Part shown: positions 1 to 8,953 of the stretch, one piece after another | How positions within the stretch are numbered: the stretch's first letter is position 1 | Layout: each line of letters opens with the position of its first letter | NCBI RefSeq assembly: GCF_900163785.1 | Contig: NZ_FUKN01000001.1 | Span: forward strand, 310,001 to 374,000 | Reading direction: 5' to 3' | From: Psychrobacter sp. JB385 | Lineage (GTDB): Bacteria; Pseudomonadota; Gammaproteobacteria; Pseudomonadales; Moraxellaceae | DNA: 64,000 bases | The notes under the pieces: generated by a model | Databases searched by the model: none | What the model was told of the DNA's origin: nothing | The model's input: the letters and a program-made list of their open reading frames with translations, nothing else | Made by a program: the position numbers and the translations under genes

Positions 1-412
1 TGATTTGTAGCTCAACAAAGTTAGGCGGTGTGACTGACAAAGGCGCGCCATTAAACAACGTAATGGTGCATAAAGCATTACTGTTCTCTTTTAGCCATTG
101 CGGGGCATCGCCGATTGCGCTTTTATCCGCTTGGATTTGCTCAAAGCTTTCAGGGTGCATAAAATGCCAAAACTCACCATCGTTATATAGATAGTTCATT
201 TCCGTATCCATCACATCAGCAGCTTCTAAGCTGTCACCTGATTTAAACGTTTGCTCCAACACTTTACCACTACGAAGATTACGCAACTTGACGCGGTTAA
301 AGGCTTGGCCTTTACCAGGTTTGACAAACTCGTTTTCAAGAATGGCGCACGGATTGCCATCGAGCATAACTTTTAGACCAGCTTTAAATTCATTAGTAGA
401 AAAACTTGCCAC
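1..412 (-). CDS. efp: Elongation factor P (3' end outside window)
   Basis: EF-P binds the ribosome between the P and E sites and relieves stalling at consecutive prolines. The visible N-terminal 137 codons include the KOW-like domain: the reverse strand reads [20 protein letters not shown] and continues into a loop with KPGKG, where the conserved lysine (about residue 34) is the site of beta-lysylation. The start is GTG at 412, since no ATG lies between an upstream stop and the conserved N-terminus; a purine-rich stretch (AGGAG) sits just upstream. The gene runs off the left edge, so the C-terminal OB domain is partly missing. It diverges from epmB, whose product modifies this lysine, so substrate and enzyme are neighbours. 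Identification is confident from sequence character alone. Confidence 0.95.
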   Translation of the reverse strand, partial: MASFSTNEFKAGLKVMLDGNPCAILENEFVKPGKGQAFNRVKLRNLRSGKVLEQTFKSGDSLEAADVMDTEMNYLYNDGEFWHFMHPESFEQIQADKSAIGDAPQWLKENSNALCTITLFNGAPLSVTPPNFVELQI

Positions 413-508
413 AAGAGACTCCTAGGGGTTGTAAATATGATGATAAGTAGCGCTTACTGTACAAAAAGCTGCTGTTACGCCAAGTGCTTAAAGGGTAACG
501 GGTATACT

Positions 509-538
509 TTGATAGGGTACACCTTAAGGGCGTATAAT
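509..538 (+). promoter_or_regulatory. Likely sigma70 promoter of epmB
   Basis: TTGATA at 509-514 and a perfect TATAAT at 533-538 are separated by 18 bp. Transcription would start about 25 nt before the epmB ATG at 570. Seen directly; activity is inferred. Confidence 0.65.
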
Positions 539-569
539 ACCGCCTTTTAGGCACAGATAGTAGGCTGTC

Positions 570-1577
570 ATGATAAACCATTTAATCACACAAAAAAACT
601 GGCAAACGCAATTATCCGAAGCCATTACTTCCATAGACGAGCTATTGCATATTTTAAAGCTCGAGTCATTACGTGCAGATGTCTATGTGCCTAAGCATTT
701 TGAGCTGCGCGTGCCACGTGATTTTGTCGCAAAAATGACTGTGGGTGATCGCAATGACCCTTTATTAAAACAAGTATTGCCAGACAAGCAGGAGCAAATC
801 CAAGTAACAGGCTATGTGGCTGACCCATTAAGTGAAAATACACAAAACCCAGTCAAAGGTATGCTCCACAAATACCAGTCTAGGGTGTTATTGACCATTA
901 CGGGTGCTTGTGCCATTCATTGCCGCTATTGCTTTCGCCAACATTTTGACTATAGTGCCAATATGCCCACAGCGGATGCAAAAGAAAACATCGTTAACTA
1001 TATCACGGCGCATCCTGACATTAATGAGGTAATCTTGAGTGGTGGAGATCCATTAAACGTCACAAACAGGCGTTTGTTCGCTTGGTTAGATACGCTAGAG
1101 TCCATACCGCAATTGACTACCATTCGGCTACATACTCGCTTACCGTTGGTGATTCCAGCTCGCCTAGATGAAGCATTACTAGAGAGACTGTCTCAAAGTC
1201 GCTGCCATATTGTGATGGTGATTCATTGTAACCATGCCAATGAAATTGATGCATTCACCTCAGCGCAGCTACAACGTGCTCGTAGCGCGGGAATCACGTT
1301 ATTGAATCAAGCTGTCTTGCTGGCAGGGATTAATGATAGTCTCGACGTACAAAAAAAATTAAGTCAACGTTTGTTTTCTGCAGGTGTTTTGCCTTATTAT
1401 CTGCATGTATTAGACAAAGTTGCTGGCGCGGCTCATTTTGATAGTGATGAGCAGACGGCAGTTGAGCTTTACTGGTCGCTATTAGCAGCGCTGCCAGGTT
1501 ATCTGGTACCAAAACTGGTCAGAGAGCTACCAAATAGACGTTTTAAGGTGCCAATTGATATTTACAGTAAATCGTAA
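570..1577 (+). CDS. epmB: EF-P beta-lysylation protein EpmB (lysine 2,3-aminomutase family)
   Basis: Radical SAM enzyme of the lysine 2,3-aminomutase family. In the known pathway it converts (S)-alpha-lysine to (R)-beta-lysine, which EpmA then attaches to EF-P. The 335-residue length fits EpmB/YjeK rather than the longer catabolic aminomutases. The radical SAM cluster motif CxxxCxxC is visible as C114, C118 and C121 (CAIHCRYCF), followed by the glycine-rich SAM motif LSGGDPL. A lysine near the C-terminus (KVAGAAHF region) fits the PLP-binding site. The ATG at 570 is preceded by a weak AGTAGG. It diverges from efp about 160 bp away, an arrangement known in many gammaproteobacteria. No epmA is in the window. 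Cytoplasmic. Confidence 0.95.
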   Translation: MINHLITQKNWQTQLSEAITSIDELLHILKLESLRADVYVPKHFELRVPRDFVAKMTVGDRNDPLLKQVLPDKQEQIQVTGYVADPLSENTQNPVKGMLHKYQSRVLLTITGACAIHCRYCFRQHFDYSANMPTADAKENIVNYITAHPDINEVILSGGDPLNVTNRRLFAWLDTLESIPQLTTIRLHTRLPLVIPARLDEALLERLSQSRCHIVMVIHCNHANEIDAFTSAQLQRARSAGITLLNQAVLLAGINDSLDVQKKLSQRLFSAGVLPYYLHVLDKVAGAAHFDSDEQTAVELYWSLLAALPGYLVPKLVRELPNRRFKVPIDIYSKS

Positions 1578-1914
1578 TATAAACACGGTAGTTTATGAAA
1601 AAACGCATAAAAAAATAATGATTGTGGTAGCGTAGGAGAGTCGTTGTTTTCTAATGCATTTTCTATATTAACTATCAGTTTTATGAAGGTTGGCTGGCAA
1701 ATATTTTTGATGGTTTTAACATAGGATGTTTGGGGACTGGTCAGATATAGATACTCATTTTAGCCAGCCAAAATCAGCTTGGTTTTTGAACAGTAAAATA
1801 GTGTTAGGCATTGGATGACATGCAGATGTTGTCTGCGCTCCTATTGAGGTTTGATTAAAATCTGTCTTATTTTGTGGAAAAAATAAGGCCATACCCTAGT
1901 TCTTAGGAATACCG
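1578..1914. other. Intergenic region with long-loop inverted repeat
   Basis: No gene of convincing length. A 9-bp inverted repeat, TTGGCTGGC at 1690-1698 and GCCAGCCAA at 1763-1771, has a 64-nt loop. A short hairpin (GCAGA/TCTGC) lies near 1821-1835. Neither has a following T-run, so neither looks like a terminator. The leader of the next gene carries AGGA 7 nt before its ATG. Confidence 0.4.
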
Positions 1915-3750
1915 ATGATAACTTTGTCAACGTTTCAAGAATATCTGTCTTCTAAAAAGTCCCTTTCTCAAGCGCAGCCACCTTCTATGAGTCGATCGGC
2001 CAATGGTCAAGAGCACTATTTGCTCAAACTATTGGCAACCTTGCCTTCTCAAACGCCTGAACAGCAAGCAGAACAGCTAGAAAAGATACTCACCGTATTA
2101 CGTGAGGTCAATATCAAGGAGCAGCAACGTCTCAAACTGTTAGCGCAAGTGATAGATGCCTCAGATCAACTCGTTGCCACGTTAAGACAACACTATATTT
2201 ATGAGACTGGCGCGCTAAATGACGTGCAGTTGTCTCATATGGCTCAGGTAAAGTCGTTATATTATCTCATTATTATGGCTTACGACAGAGTGATACATTA
2301 TAAGCAGACATTGCTACAAAGCCGGAAAAAGCCTCCGAGCAAAGTCTGGAAACGCTATTTCAAAGTGAGTAATGATTCGTCGGTACTACTGGCTACGGCA
2401 ATTTATCAGACGTTGTTAATGTACCAAAAATTACTGAGCGAAGAGGTCACTTGTTATCAAAAACCATCGCCTTACTTGTGGTACAAAATCAATCGGTTAT
2501 ATGCTCTTGCTCATCAGCGGCACGTGTTGACTGTCAATCATATTGAAACTACAAGTAGCCTACGAGCCAGTAATATACACCAATTGTATTGTCAAATTTG
2601 TCTTCACAGTTTATTGAATCTGCGTGCCATGCAACGCCAGACCGTTTTACTTGTCCAGCGCCTATTGCCTGAATGGAGCAAATATATTGTTGCCACGATA
2701 GAGCCAAAAACTGAGACACGAGTATTCGTTGATTTAGATAGTGACAAACCGCCCGCTTATTTGACGGCCAACTCTGATATCAACCCGTATGAAGATCATC
2801 ATCATTGCTTGTTTATAGAGCTTGGCCCATTGCTCGCGTATTTTGAAGCACGTGTACAGTCTTTAATTGTAGAGGATAGTGAAGGCGCTGAATGCTATTT
2901 GTTAAACAAACTATCGATGACAATGAGGTATCGATATCTGCAAACACCGCTCACACCAGCGACCAAACATGCTATCAAACAAGAGGTGGTACTAATCACA
3001 GGCTTTAATAATATTCATTATCGCGTGAGTGGTTCACAAAGTTTTGCCAACTTGATTGCTGTGAATGATTTGCCAGAGGAGCAGCGACCCCGCTATGAGA
3101 CAGGCAAGCACAAGCGGGGCGGCGATGAAACTGTTATCCATGAGATTTTAAGTAATAGTGACACGGCTTTATTTCGCAGATTGCAATTGGTATCCCCATC
3201 AGATCATTCGCAGGCGACGAATACAGAAACCATATTAAATAAAGACACCATATCAAACGATAGTAAAGCTGTGATGGATAGTGACATTGCTCTGACCAAA
3301 GCATTACTCAATCAAGAAGGCCCTGATCTAAGCGTTGTTCACCAGAAATTGACGACAACAGCCCCTTTATTAGTATCTACTCTGAGTCTTTTTTTAATCT
3401 GCCGTCCTGACATAAGCGAGTCGACTGATTGGTCGATAGGAGTGGCACAATGGTTGCATCTTGAGGATAAAAACCCAGAGGTTGAGTGGCAAGTGCTTGG
3501 GCATGCAGTGGTAGCTTGCGGTGTACGTTTGGAAGGTCGAGACAATCGCAGTCAACACTTTGTACCAGCGTTTATCCTTGGTGGGGATGAACGGCTGCAA
3601 ACGGCAGCTACGCTAATAGTGCCAACTGCCTATTTCCAGTCAAATGATAGAGTAACGATGCGTATCAACAATAAACAAACGCCTCTACGCTTGGAAAAAA
3701 GAGTATTATTCACGGATGAATTTAGCCAGTATGAGATAGTAAAAATATGA
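1915..3750 (+). CDS. Large protein of unknown function upstream of fimX-like gene
   Basis: A 611-residue protein without signal peptide or membrane segment. The first ~330 residues look largely helical and rich in leucine and glutamine. Residues ~400-455 form a polar, low-complexity linker. The last ~110 residues look like a compact beta domain (WSIGVAQWLHL, then PAFILGG, TLIVPTAYF, EKRVLF). A similar-looking protein lies beside fimX in Pseudomonas, so I infer a partner in the c-di-GMP/type IV pilus pathway, possibly with a PilZ-like C-terminus. That link rests on position and general character, not on a recognised motif: I do not see the RxxxR-D/NxSxxG signature of PilZ. The start at 1915 is well supported by AGGA 7 nt upstream. 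Co-directional with the next gene after a 333-bp gap, which is long for an operon. Confidence 0.6.
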   Translation: MITLSTFQEYLSSKKSLSQAQPPSMSRSANGQEHYLLKLLATLPSQTPEQQAEQLEKILTVLREVNIKEQQRLKLLAQVIDASDQLVATLRQHYIYETGALNDVQLSHMAQVKSLYYLIIMAYDRVIHYKQTLLQSRKKPPSKVWKRYFKVSNDSSVLLATAIYQTLLMYQKLLSEEVTCYQKPSPYLWYKINRLYALAHQRHVLTVNHIETTSSLRASNIHQLYCQICLHSLLNLRAMQRQTVLLVQRLLPEWSKYIVATIEPKTETRVFVDLDSDKPPAYLTANSDINPYEDHHHCLFIELGPLLAYFEARVQSLIVEDSEGAECYLLNKLSMTMRYRYLQTPLTPATKHAIKQEVVLITGFNNIHYRVSGSQSFANLIAVNDLPEEQRPRYETGKHKRGGDETVIHEILSNSDTALFRRLQLVSPSDHSQATNTETILNKDTISNDSKAVMDSDIALTKALLNQEGPDLSVVHQKLTTTAPLLVSTLSLFLICRPDISESTDWSIGVAQWLHLEDKNPEVEWQVLGHAVVACGVRLEGRDNRSQHFVPAFILGGDERLQTAATLIVPTAYFQSNDRVTMRINNKQTPLRLEKRVLFTDEFSQYEIVKI

Positions 3751-4083
3751 CTGGCTTCTTTTACTATAAAAATAGAGACCCGGATATGTATAGAAACTAT
3801 GACCTATATTTTTTAAATAGTTTGACTAAACAATGCAGCGGGTAAGTTAACCTGCAACCCATTAGATTATTGTCTATAATGACGATAATGATCACCCTAA
3901 TCTATGCGATACCTTTGGCTCATGAGCCTGACATTTTGACTTGAACAAAAAAAATATCAGAATCACAAAAGCCGCTAAGCCCATTCTTGATAGTACGCTC
4001 TATATGATTGTATTTTTGGAAAAGGTGTATGGTATCTAATGTCCGATATGAAAATAACATCACAAGATTCAAAAGGCTTCTTT

Positions 4084-6171
4084 ATGCGCACTCAATCCAT
4101 CTTAAATCTATTAGTCATCGATGATGACCAGCTTTATGCTGAACGCCTCGTCAGTTTACTGGAGGGGTATTATGACACCGTAAATTTGGGGTTTTTGGAT
4201 GACAAAGAGGAGTTTTTGAAGGCGTTGCGGCAGCCTTGGGACACTTTGGTATTCGGTAAGGCTTACGATATGAGCTTTACCGATGCGGTAGGCATCATTC
4301 AAGAGCAAGGCGTGGATCTGCCCATGATTTGTCTACTGACCGAAGAGATGTCAGCGACAGCCAATAACGAGCAAGGTTTGCCTAGTATTATCAGTGGCAT
4401 CATGGTGAAGGCGCTGCGAGCTGATCAAGAAATGGCCGTAGTGATGTCTATTTGTTTGCAGCACGACAATTTACGCAGTCGCCGCGAACTCAAAAATTTA
4501 CGGCATGTCATCTCTGAAGCGGAGCAACGCGCCAATGTATTGATTAAAAACTCTAAAAGTGCGGTTGCTTATATCGATCAAGGGGTTCATATTTTCGCTA
4601 ACGACCCTTATCTTCAGCTTTTCGGCTTTAACTCAATGAGCGAGGCCATCGGTGTGCCCATTATTGATTTGATTGCAGGCGGCAATAACGTTAAAGGTTT
4701 TAAGCAATTCTTACGTCAATTTGATAAAGGCAGTCGACAAGAAGTAGAGTTTAATTTTGAAAGTATACGTACAGATGGTAGCACCTTTGAAGCAAAGTTG
4801 CAGCTCGCGGCAGCGACTTTGGAGGGAGAGCCTGTGACTCAGGTTATCATCCAACAAAACCACAGTAATAGTGCAGAAGTGGCTAAGCGTTTAGCGGCAG
4901 CTGAACGTCAGGACAGCTTGACTGGGATTGATAACCGTCGCGGTTTTGAAGAGCAAATAGAAATCGTATACCAGCAGGCGCAGCAAGGATTACTGACCGC
5001 AGCGCTATTATATGTGCAGCTGGATAATGTCGGTAAAATTAGTAGCAGTTTGGGTCTGCAAGGTATCGATGCAACCGTCAAACAGGTGGCTTATACCTTA
5101 GATGAGATGGTATCAGATGGATATGTGAGTCGTTTTAGCGATACCGCTTTTACTATATTGGTAGAGAATAAAACAACGTCAGAGTTAGAAAAGCTGGCAG
5201 AAAATATCGGTTCTCGAATTGGTGGTATGTTGATTGAAGTAGATAAGCGTACGATCAGTACTACCGTCAGTATTGGTATTACCAAAATAGAAAGAAATAC
5301 CGCAGAACCTGCTGTCTTACTAGAACGCGCGATACATGCCATTAGCCAAATCATGATAGAAACCTCCAATCATGGTGGTAAGTATCATCTGTACGATCCA
5401 AGTGAGCATGCCAACAGTGATGATCATGCCCTTGCCGAATCGTTGATTGATGCCATTGCCAACAATCGCTTTGAGCTGTCGTTCCAGCCGATATACGACA
5501 TTAATCATGATCGCAGCGACTTTTTTGAAGTATACCTACGTCTGCCATTAGCAGATGCAGACAATACAGTATTGACCCCTGATCAATTTATGGCTGTTGC
5601 CAAATCGCACAACTTGCTCGAAAAAATAGATCGATGGGTATTGATCAATGCTTGCAAAAAAATCAATGATATTCGTAAAGTCAGTCCTCAAGCCAGATTG
5701 CTTATACAATTGACCAATGCCTCTTTAGTCGATAAAAAGTTACCGGATATTGTAAGTCAACTTATAAAAGCAGTAGGTGGTGCCTCTGGCATGCTGACCA
5801 TACAGTTTGGTGAAAACGATATTTCAGACCATTTGACCTTAGCAAAACATCAATTTATCGCTCTAAATCAAATGGGTTGTCAGATTGGCATCAATAATTT
5901 TGGTTCTTCTGCCAAATCGGTAGAAATTATCAGCTTTGTGCAGCCTGATATGGTACGTTTGGCTCATAACTATGTAGAGGGTATTGAATCAGCAGAAAAC
6001 CTAGAAGCGGTCAAATCTCTTATCAGTCGTACCAATGAAGCTAAGGTCGATGTACTCATGCCTTATATTGAAGACGCAGCGACGATGTCTGTCGCATGGA
6101 GTGTCGGTGCACGCTATCTACAAGGCTACTACTTAGAAGAGCCAAGCACCACGATCAAGCTTGCGAGCTAA
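4084..6171 (+). CDS. fimX: FimX-like c-di-GMP effector (REC-PAS-GGDEF-EAL, degenerate)
   Basis: About 695 residues with the FimX order: receiver-like domain (acidic DDD at 13-15), a PAS domain (~150-270), GGDEF (~280-430) and EAL (~455-690). All enzymatic signatures look degenerate. The receiver lacks an aspartate at the expected phospho-acceptor strand (LVFGKAYDM), the GGDEF box reads SDTAF (352-356) and the EAL box reads EVY (482-484). That is the pattern of P. aeruginosa FimX, which binds c-di-GMP through its EAL domain to drive type IV pilus assembly and twitching. A polar cytoplasmic effector is therefore more likely than a cyclase or phosphodiesterase. An in-frame ATG at 4039 adds 15 residues. 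I prefer 4084 because AAAAGG lies 8 nt upstream and the N-terminus then reaches the receiver after ~8 residues. No pil genes are in the window. Confidence 0.8.
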   Translation: MRTQSILNLLVIDDDQLYAERLVSLLEGYYDTVNLGFLDDKEEFLKALRQPWDTLVFGKAYDMSFTDAVGIIQEQGVDLPMICLLTEEMSATANNEQGLPSIISGIMVKALRADQEMAVVMSICLQHDNLRSRRELKNLRHVISEAEQRANVLIKNSKSAVAYIDQGVHIFANDPYLQLFGFNSMSEAIGVPIIDLIAGGNNVKGFKQFLRQFDKGSRQEVEFNFESIRTDGSTFEAKLQLAAATLEGEPVTQVIIQQNHSNSAEVAKRLAAAERQDSLTGIDNRRGFEEQIEIVYQQAQQGLLTAALLYVQLDNVGKISSSLGLQGIDATVKQVAYTLDEMVSDGYVSRFSDTAFTILVENKTTSELEKLAENIGSRIGGMLIEVDKRTISTTVSIGITKIERNTAEPAVLLERAIHAISQIMIETSNHGGKYHLYDPSEHANSDDHALAESLIDAIANNRFELSFQPIYDINHDRSDFFEVYLRLPLADADNTVLTPDQFMAVAKSHNLLEKIDRWVLINACKKINDIRKVSPQARLLIQLTNASLVDKKLPDIVSQLIKAVGGASGMLTIQFGENDISDHLTLAKHQFIALNQMGCQIGINNFGSSAKSVEIISFVQPDMVRLAHNYVEGIESAENLEAVKSLISRTNEAKVDVLMPYIEDAATMSVAWSVGARYLQGYYLEEPSTTIKLAS

Positions 6172-6365
6172 TAGTTTTTATGGCCGTATGGTCTTAGATT
6201 AGCGTTGTCTATAGACATTTTTTATTGATATGAATGCCTAGAGACAGTGCTATTTGTTTATAGGCTGCTATGGTCGACTTGATGCTTTATATTTATTCTA
6301 ACGTTGCAGCTGATAGTATCTAGTATCTATCGTAGCTGACACTCATCACCCAAAGATTGTTAAAA

Positions 6366-6827
6366 ATGCCTATCTCTAGTAAATGTTACATAAGCGGTCT
6401 TTTTTCTGCCATTTTATTACTGACTGCCTGTGATCATACCCCGCCTGACCATCGCGCCCCTGTCACGTTATCTGTGTATACCAAAGGCGATGCTCATAAA
6501 GGGGCCACCATTTATAAAGAAGCTTGTGGCCAATGTCATCAGCTCAATGCGGGTCTCAACAAAAAAGGTCCGCAGCTGATGAATATATACGGCGCGCCAG
6601 CTGCTCAACTAAAAGACTATACTTACAGCGAAGGGTTGGCGCAGTCAGGTTGGGTATGGAATGCAGAAACACTAGATCCCTATATTGCCGACGCCCAAAA
6701 AGCAATGCCAAATTCAAAAATGCTCTCAGATCCTATGCCAGATATCAAAGAGCGTACTGATTTGATCGCGTATTTATCGACGCTTCGTGCCGCAGAACCA
6801 GTAGAAGACAGTAAAAACAATCCCTGA
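6366..6827 (+). CDS. Class I cytochrome c, predicted lipoprotein
   Basis: A ~153-residue protein with an N-terminal signal ending in a lipobox (LLTAC), so probably anchored to a membrane on the periplasmic side. The haem site is CGQCH, followed by the cytochrome c2-type elements KGPQL, YTYS and a C-terminal methionine-containing loop (AMPNSKM) before LIAYLSTL. It should carry electrons between periplasmic or membrane partners; the partner cannot be read here. The longer frame opens with TTG at 6357; I use the ATG at 6366. No strong ribosome binding site is visible for either. It ends 23 bp before the MoxR gene, with no known functional tie. Confidence 0.85.
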   Translation: MPISSKCYISGLFSAILLLTACDHTPPDHRAPVTLSVYTKGDAHKGATIYKEACGQCHQLNAGLNKKGPQLMNIYGAPAAQLKDYTYSEGLAQSGWVWNAETLDPYIADAQKAMPNSKMLSDPMPDIKERTDLIAYLSTLRAAEPVEDSKNNP

Positions 6828-6850
6828 TTTACCATACTATCCCTATAAAA

Positions 6851-7831
6851 ATGAGCCAGTACATTACTATGACCCATTCAGAGACCGACTATCTTCACAA
6901 CCAGCAGAAAATTGCACAGATGATGATACAGTTAAACCAAATTGTATTGGATAAGCCGCAAGCGGTCAAACTGGCGCTCAGCGGCATATTGGCAGGTGGG
7001 CACATACTATTGCAAGACTTGCCAGGTATGGGAAAGACGACTCTGGCGCAAGGGTTGGCGCAACTGTTGGGATTGAGTTTTAGTCGAGTGCAGTTCACCA
7101 ACGATATGTTGCCAGCAGATATTTTAGGGATGAGTATCTACGATCAAAGTAAGCAAAAATTCGAGTTTCGACCAGGGCCTATTTTTACGCAACTGTTGCT
7201 TGCGGATGAAGTCAATCGCTCTAGTCCAAAAACACAAAGCGCACTGTTAGAGGCAATGGAGGAGCGGCAAGTCACGCAAGACGGGCAAACTTATTTCTTA
7301 CCGCAGCCATTTTTTGTGATTGCAACGCAAAACCCTTTACAGCAAGCAGGCGTGTACCCTTTACCAGAGTCGCAGCTTGATCGGTTTTTGTTGTGCTTAT
7401 CACTGGGGTATCCTTCTCCTACAGCAGAGCGCGAGCTATTAAAAGGTCAGGATCGCCGTGAGCTGTTAAAAGATTTGGCTGCTATGCTTGATACAGAGAC
7501 TGTAATATTGGCTCAGCAAGGGGTCAAACAAGTTTATGTTGCTGATGTGGTTTTAGACTATCTACAGCGTTTGGTGGCAAAAACTCGAGCAAGCCAAGAG
7601 TATCATGGGTTATCCCCACGCGGAGTCTTGTCGTTACAGCGCGCCGCTCAAGCCCATGCGTATGTCTCTGGTCATATGGAGATAACACCTGAAGACATTC
7701 AAGCAGTATTCGCCGCAGTCACTGATCATCGTTTGGGTCAGCGTTTTATACCAGCTCATGTCACAGGTGGTGGACAAGCGCCCTTGACTATCGCTCAACG
7801 CATCTTGGCAGAAGTGCCTGTTGTTGTCTAA
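6851..7831 (+). CDS. MoxR family AAA+ ATPase
   Basis: A 326-residue AAA+ protein of the MoxR class. Walker A is GMGKTT (about residue 58), Walker B is LLLADEVNRSSPK, sensor 1 is VIATQNP, and the C-terminal lid contains LSPRGVLSLQRAAQA. MoxR proteins act as chaperone-like ATPases, usually with partners encoded next door; here these are the DUF58 protein and the transglutaminase that follow. The three genes form the common moxR-DUF58-tgpA cluster. An in-frame ATG at 6869 is an alternative start; neither has a clear Shine-Dalgarno. Cytoplasmic. Confidence 0.9.
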   Translation: MSQYITMTHSETDYLHNQQKIAQMMIQLNQIVLDKPQAVKLALSGILAGGHILLQDLPGMGKTTLAQGLAQLLGLSFSRVQFTNDMLPADILGMSIYDQSKQKFEFRPGPIFTQLLLADEVNRSSPKTQSALLEAMEERQVTQDGQTYFLPQPFFVIATQNPLQQAGVYPLPESQLDRFLLCLSLGYPSPTAERELLKGQDRRELLKDLAAMLDTETVILAQQGVKQVYVADVVLDYLQRLVAKTRASQEYHGLSPRGVLSLQRAAQAHAYVSGHMEITPEDIQAVFAAVTDHRLGQRFIPAHVTGGGQAPLTIAQRILAEVPVVV

Positions 7832-7915
7832 AACGCTATTTAGCAAAAATGCTTATTTAAAATGCTTGCTACATGCTCGTAACTCTTTTAATTCTATGAT
7901 GAGGATAGGGCAACT

Positions 7916-8953
7916 ATGCGTCTTTTGCCAAAAGCCTTAACGGCTCCTATCAGGTCGATATTACGCCGTTGGTTTGACGCGCGGGCACCCAAAAGTGACA
8001 GCGCAACGCTCAACTTGCGTAATATCTATATCTTTTTCAGCCGTGAAGGGTTGTTGTTTGCAGTCTTATTGATCATCACCTTTATTGCTGGTATCAACTA
8101 TGGCAATAATTTGGTACTAGGACTCTGCTTTTATCTTGTCAGCATTTGGCTGATCAGTTTTCATGTGACGTTTGCTCATATCTCAGGATTAAAAGTGGTG
8201 CTGTCAGAAGTGACGATGACCCAAGCGGGTACGCCTGCTTGGGTCACATTGCAACTGCGTAGTGATAGTAGGCAACCAAGAAGACAGCTCTTATTTGGTT
8301 TTGAGCAATCCGATAAAAAAACCATAAAATCTTTGGATAAAAAAAGCCAAAATAACCACGAGGACCAGCATTCTGTACTAGTCACTCAGCTTCAAGGCGA
8401 GCAAACCATTCGTCTGCCTGTTCAGACCGATGCTCGCGGTATGCTTGAACTGCCACGATTGACCATCAAAACCGTATATCCACTAGGTATCATGCGCGCA
8501 TGGTCTTATGTGTATTTTGCCCGCACCGCTTGGGTGTATCCGAAGCCAGAGGTGTTTGATTGGCAAACGTACTATTCAGAGGCAAGCCTAGAAGACTTGC
8601 CAACAGGTGGGCAATATCGACAAGGTCAAGATGAGTTTGAGCGTCTCGATAACTACCGAGAAGGCGAGTCGCTTGCGCGCGTGTCTTGGGGGCATGTTGC
8701 GCGCGGTCAAGGTATGTTTACCAAGCACTTTTCTGATCCTGTCGGTCATGAGCAAACCTTGGACTATATGGATATGCCAGCTGCACACCATGAACAAAAG
8801 CTGTCACAGCTGGCCTATGGCGCGATGGCACTGGGTCAATTGGGCGTGCCATTTAGAATGCGCTTACCCCATGATGCGCCCTCGGTAACTCCGCTTGGTG
8901 AAGGCAATAATTTTGCGCAAACGTGCTTACTCAGATTGGCGAAAGCACCATGA
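7916..8953 (+). CDS. DUF58 domain membrane protein
   Basis: A 345-residue protein with two hydrophobic segments near residues 40-85 and a DUF58 domain in the second half, containing the hallmark GQYRQGQDEFERLDNYREG and SWGHVARG. DUF58 proteins often resemble a von Willebrand A fold and accompany MoxR ATPases; their biochemical role is poorly defined. AGGATAGGG sits 5-12 nt before the ATG. The stop TGA overlaps the ATG of the next gene (ATGA at 8950-8953), indicating translational coupling. Confidence 0.85.
   Translation: MRLLPKALTAPIRSILRRWFDARAPKSDSATLNLRNIYIFFSREGLLFAVLLIITFIAGINYGNNLVLGLCFYLVSIWLISFHVTFAHISGLKVVLSEVTMTQAGTPAWVTLQLRSDSRQPRRQLLFGFEQSDKKTIKSLDKKSQNNHEDQHSVLVTQLQGEQTIRLPVQTDARGMLELPRLTIKTVYPLGIMRAWSYVYFARTAWVYPKPEVFDWQTYYSEASLEDLPTGGQYRQGQDEFERLDNYREGESLARVSWGHVARGQGMFTKHFSDPVGHEQTLDYMDMPAAHHEQKLSQLAYGAMALGQLGVPFRMRLPHDAPSVTPLGEGNNFAQTCLLRLAKAP

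Noticed and set aside
1690-1771. TTGGCTGGC/GCCAGCCAA as terminal repeats of a mobile element
   Set aside because: The 64-nt interior has no coding capacity and I see no target-site duplication.
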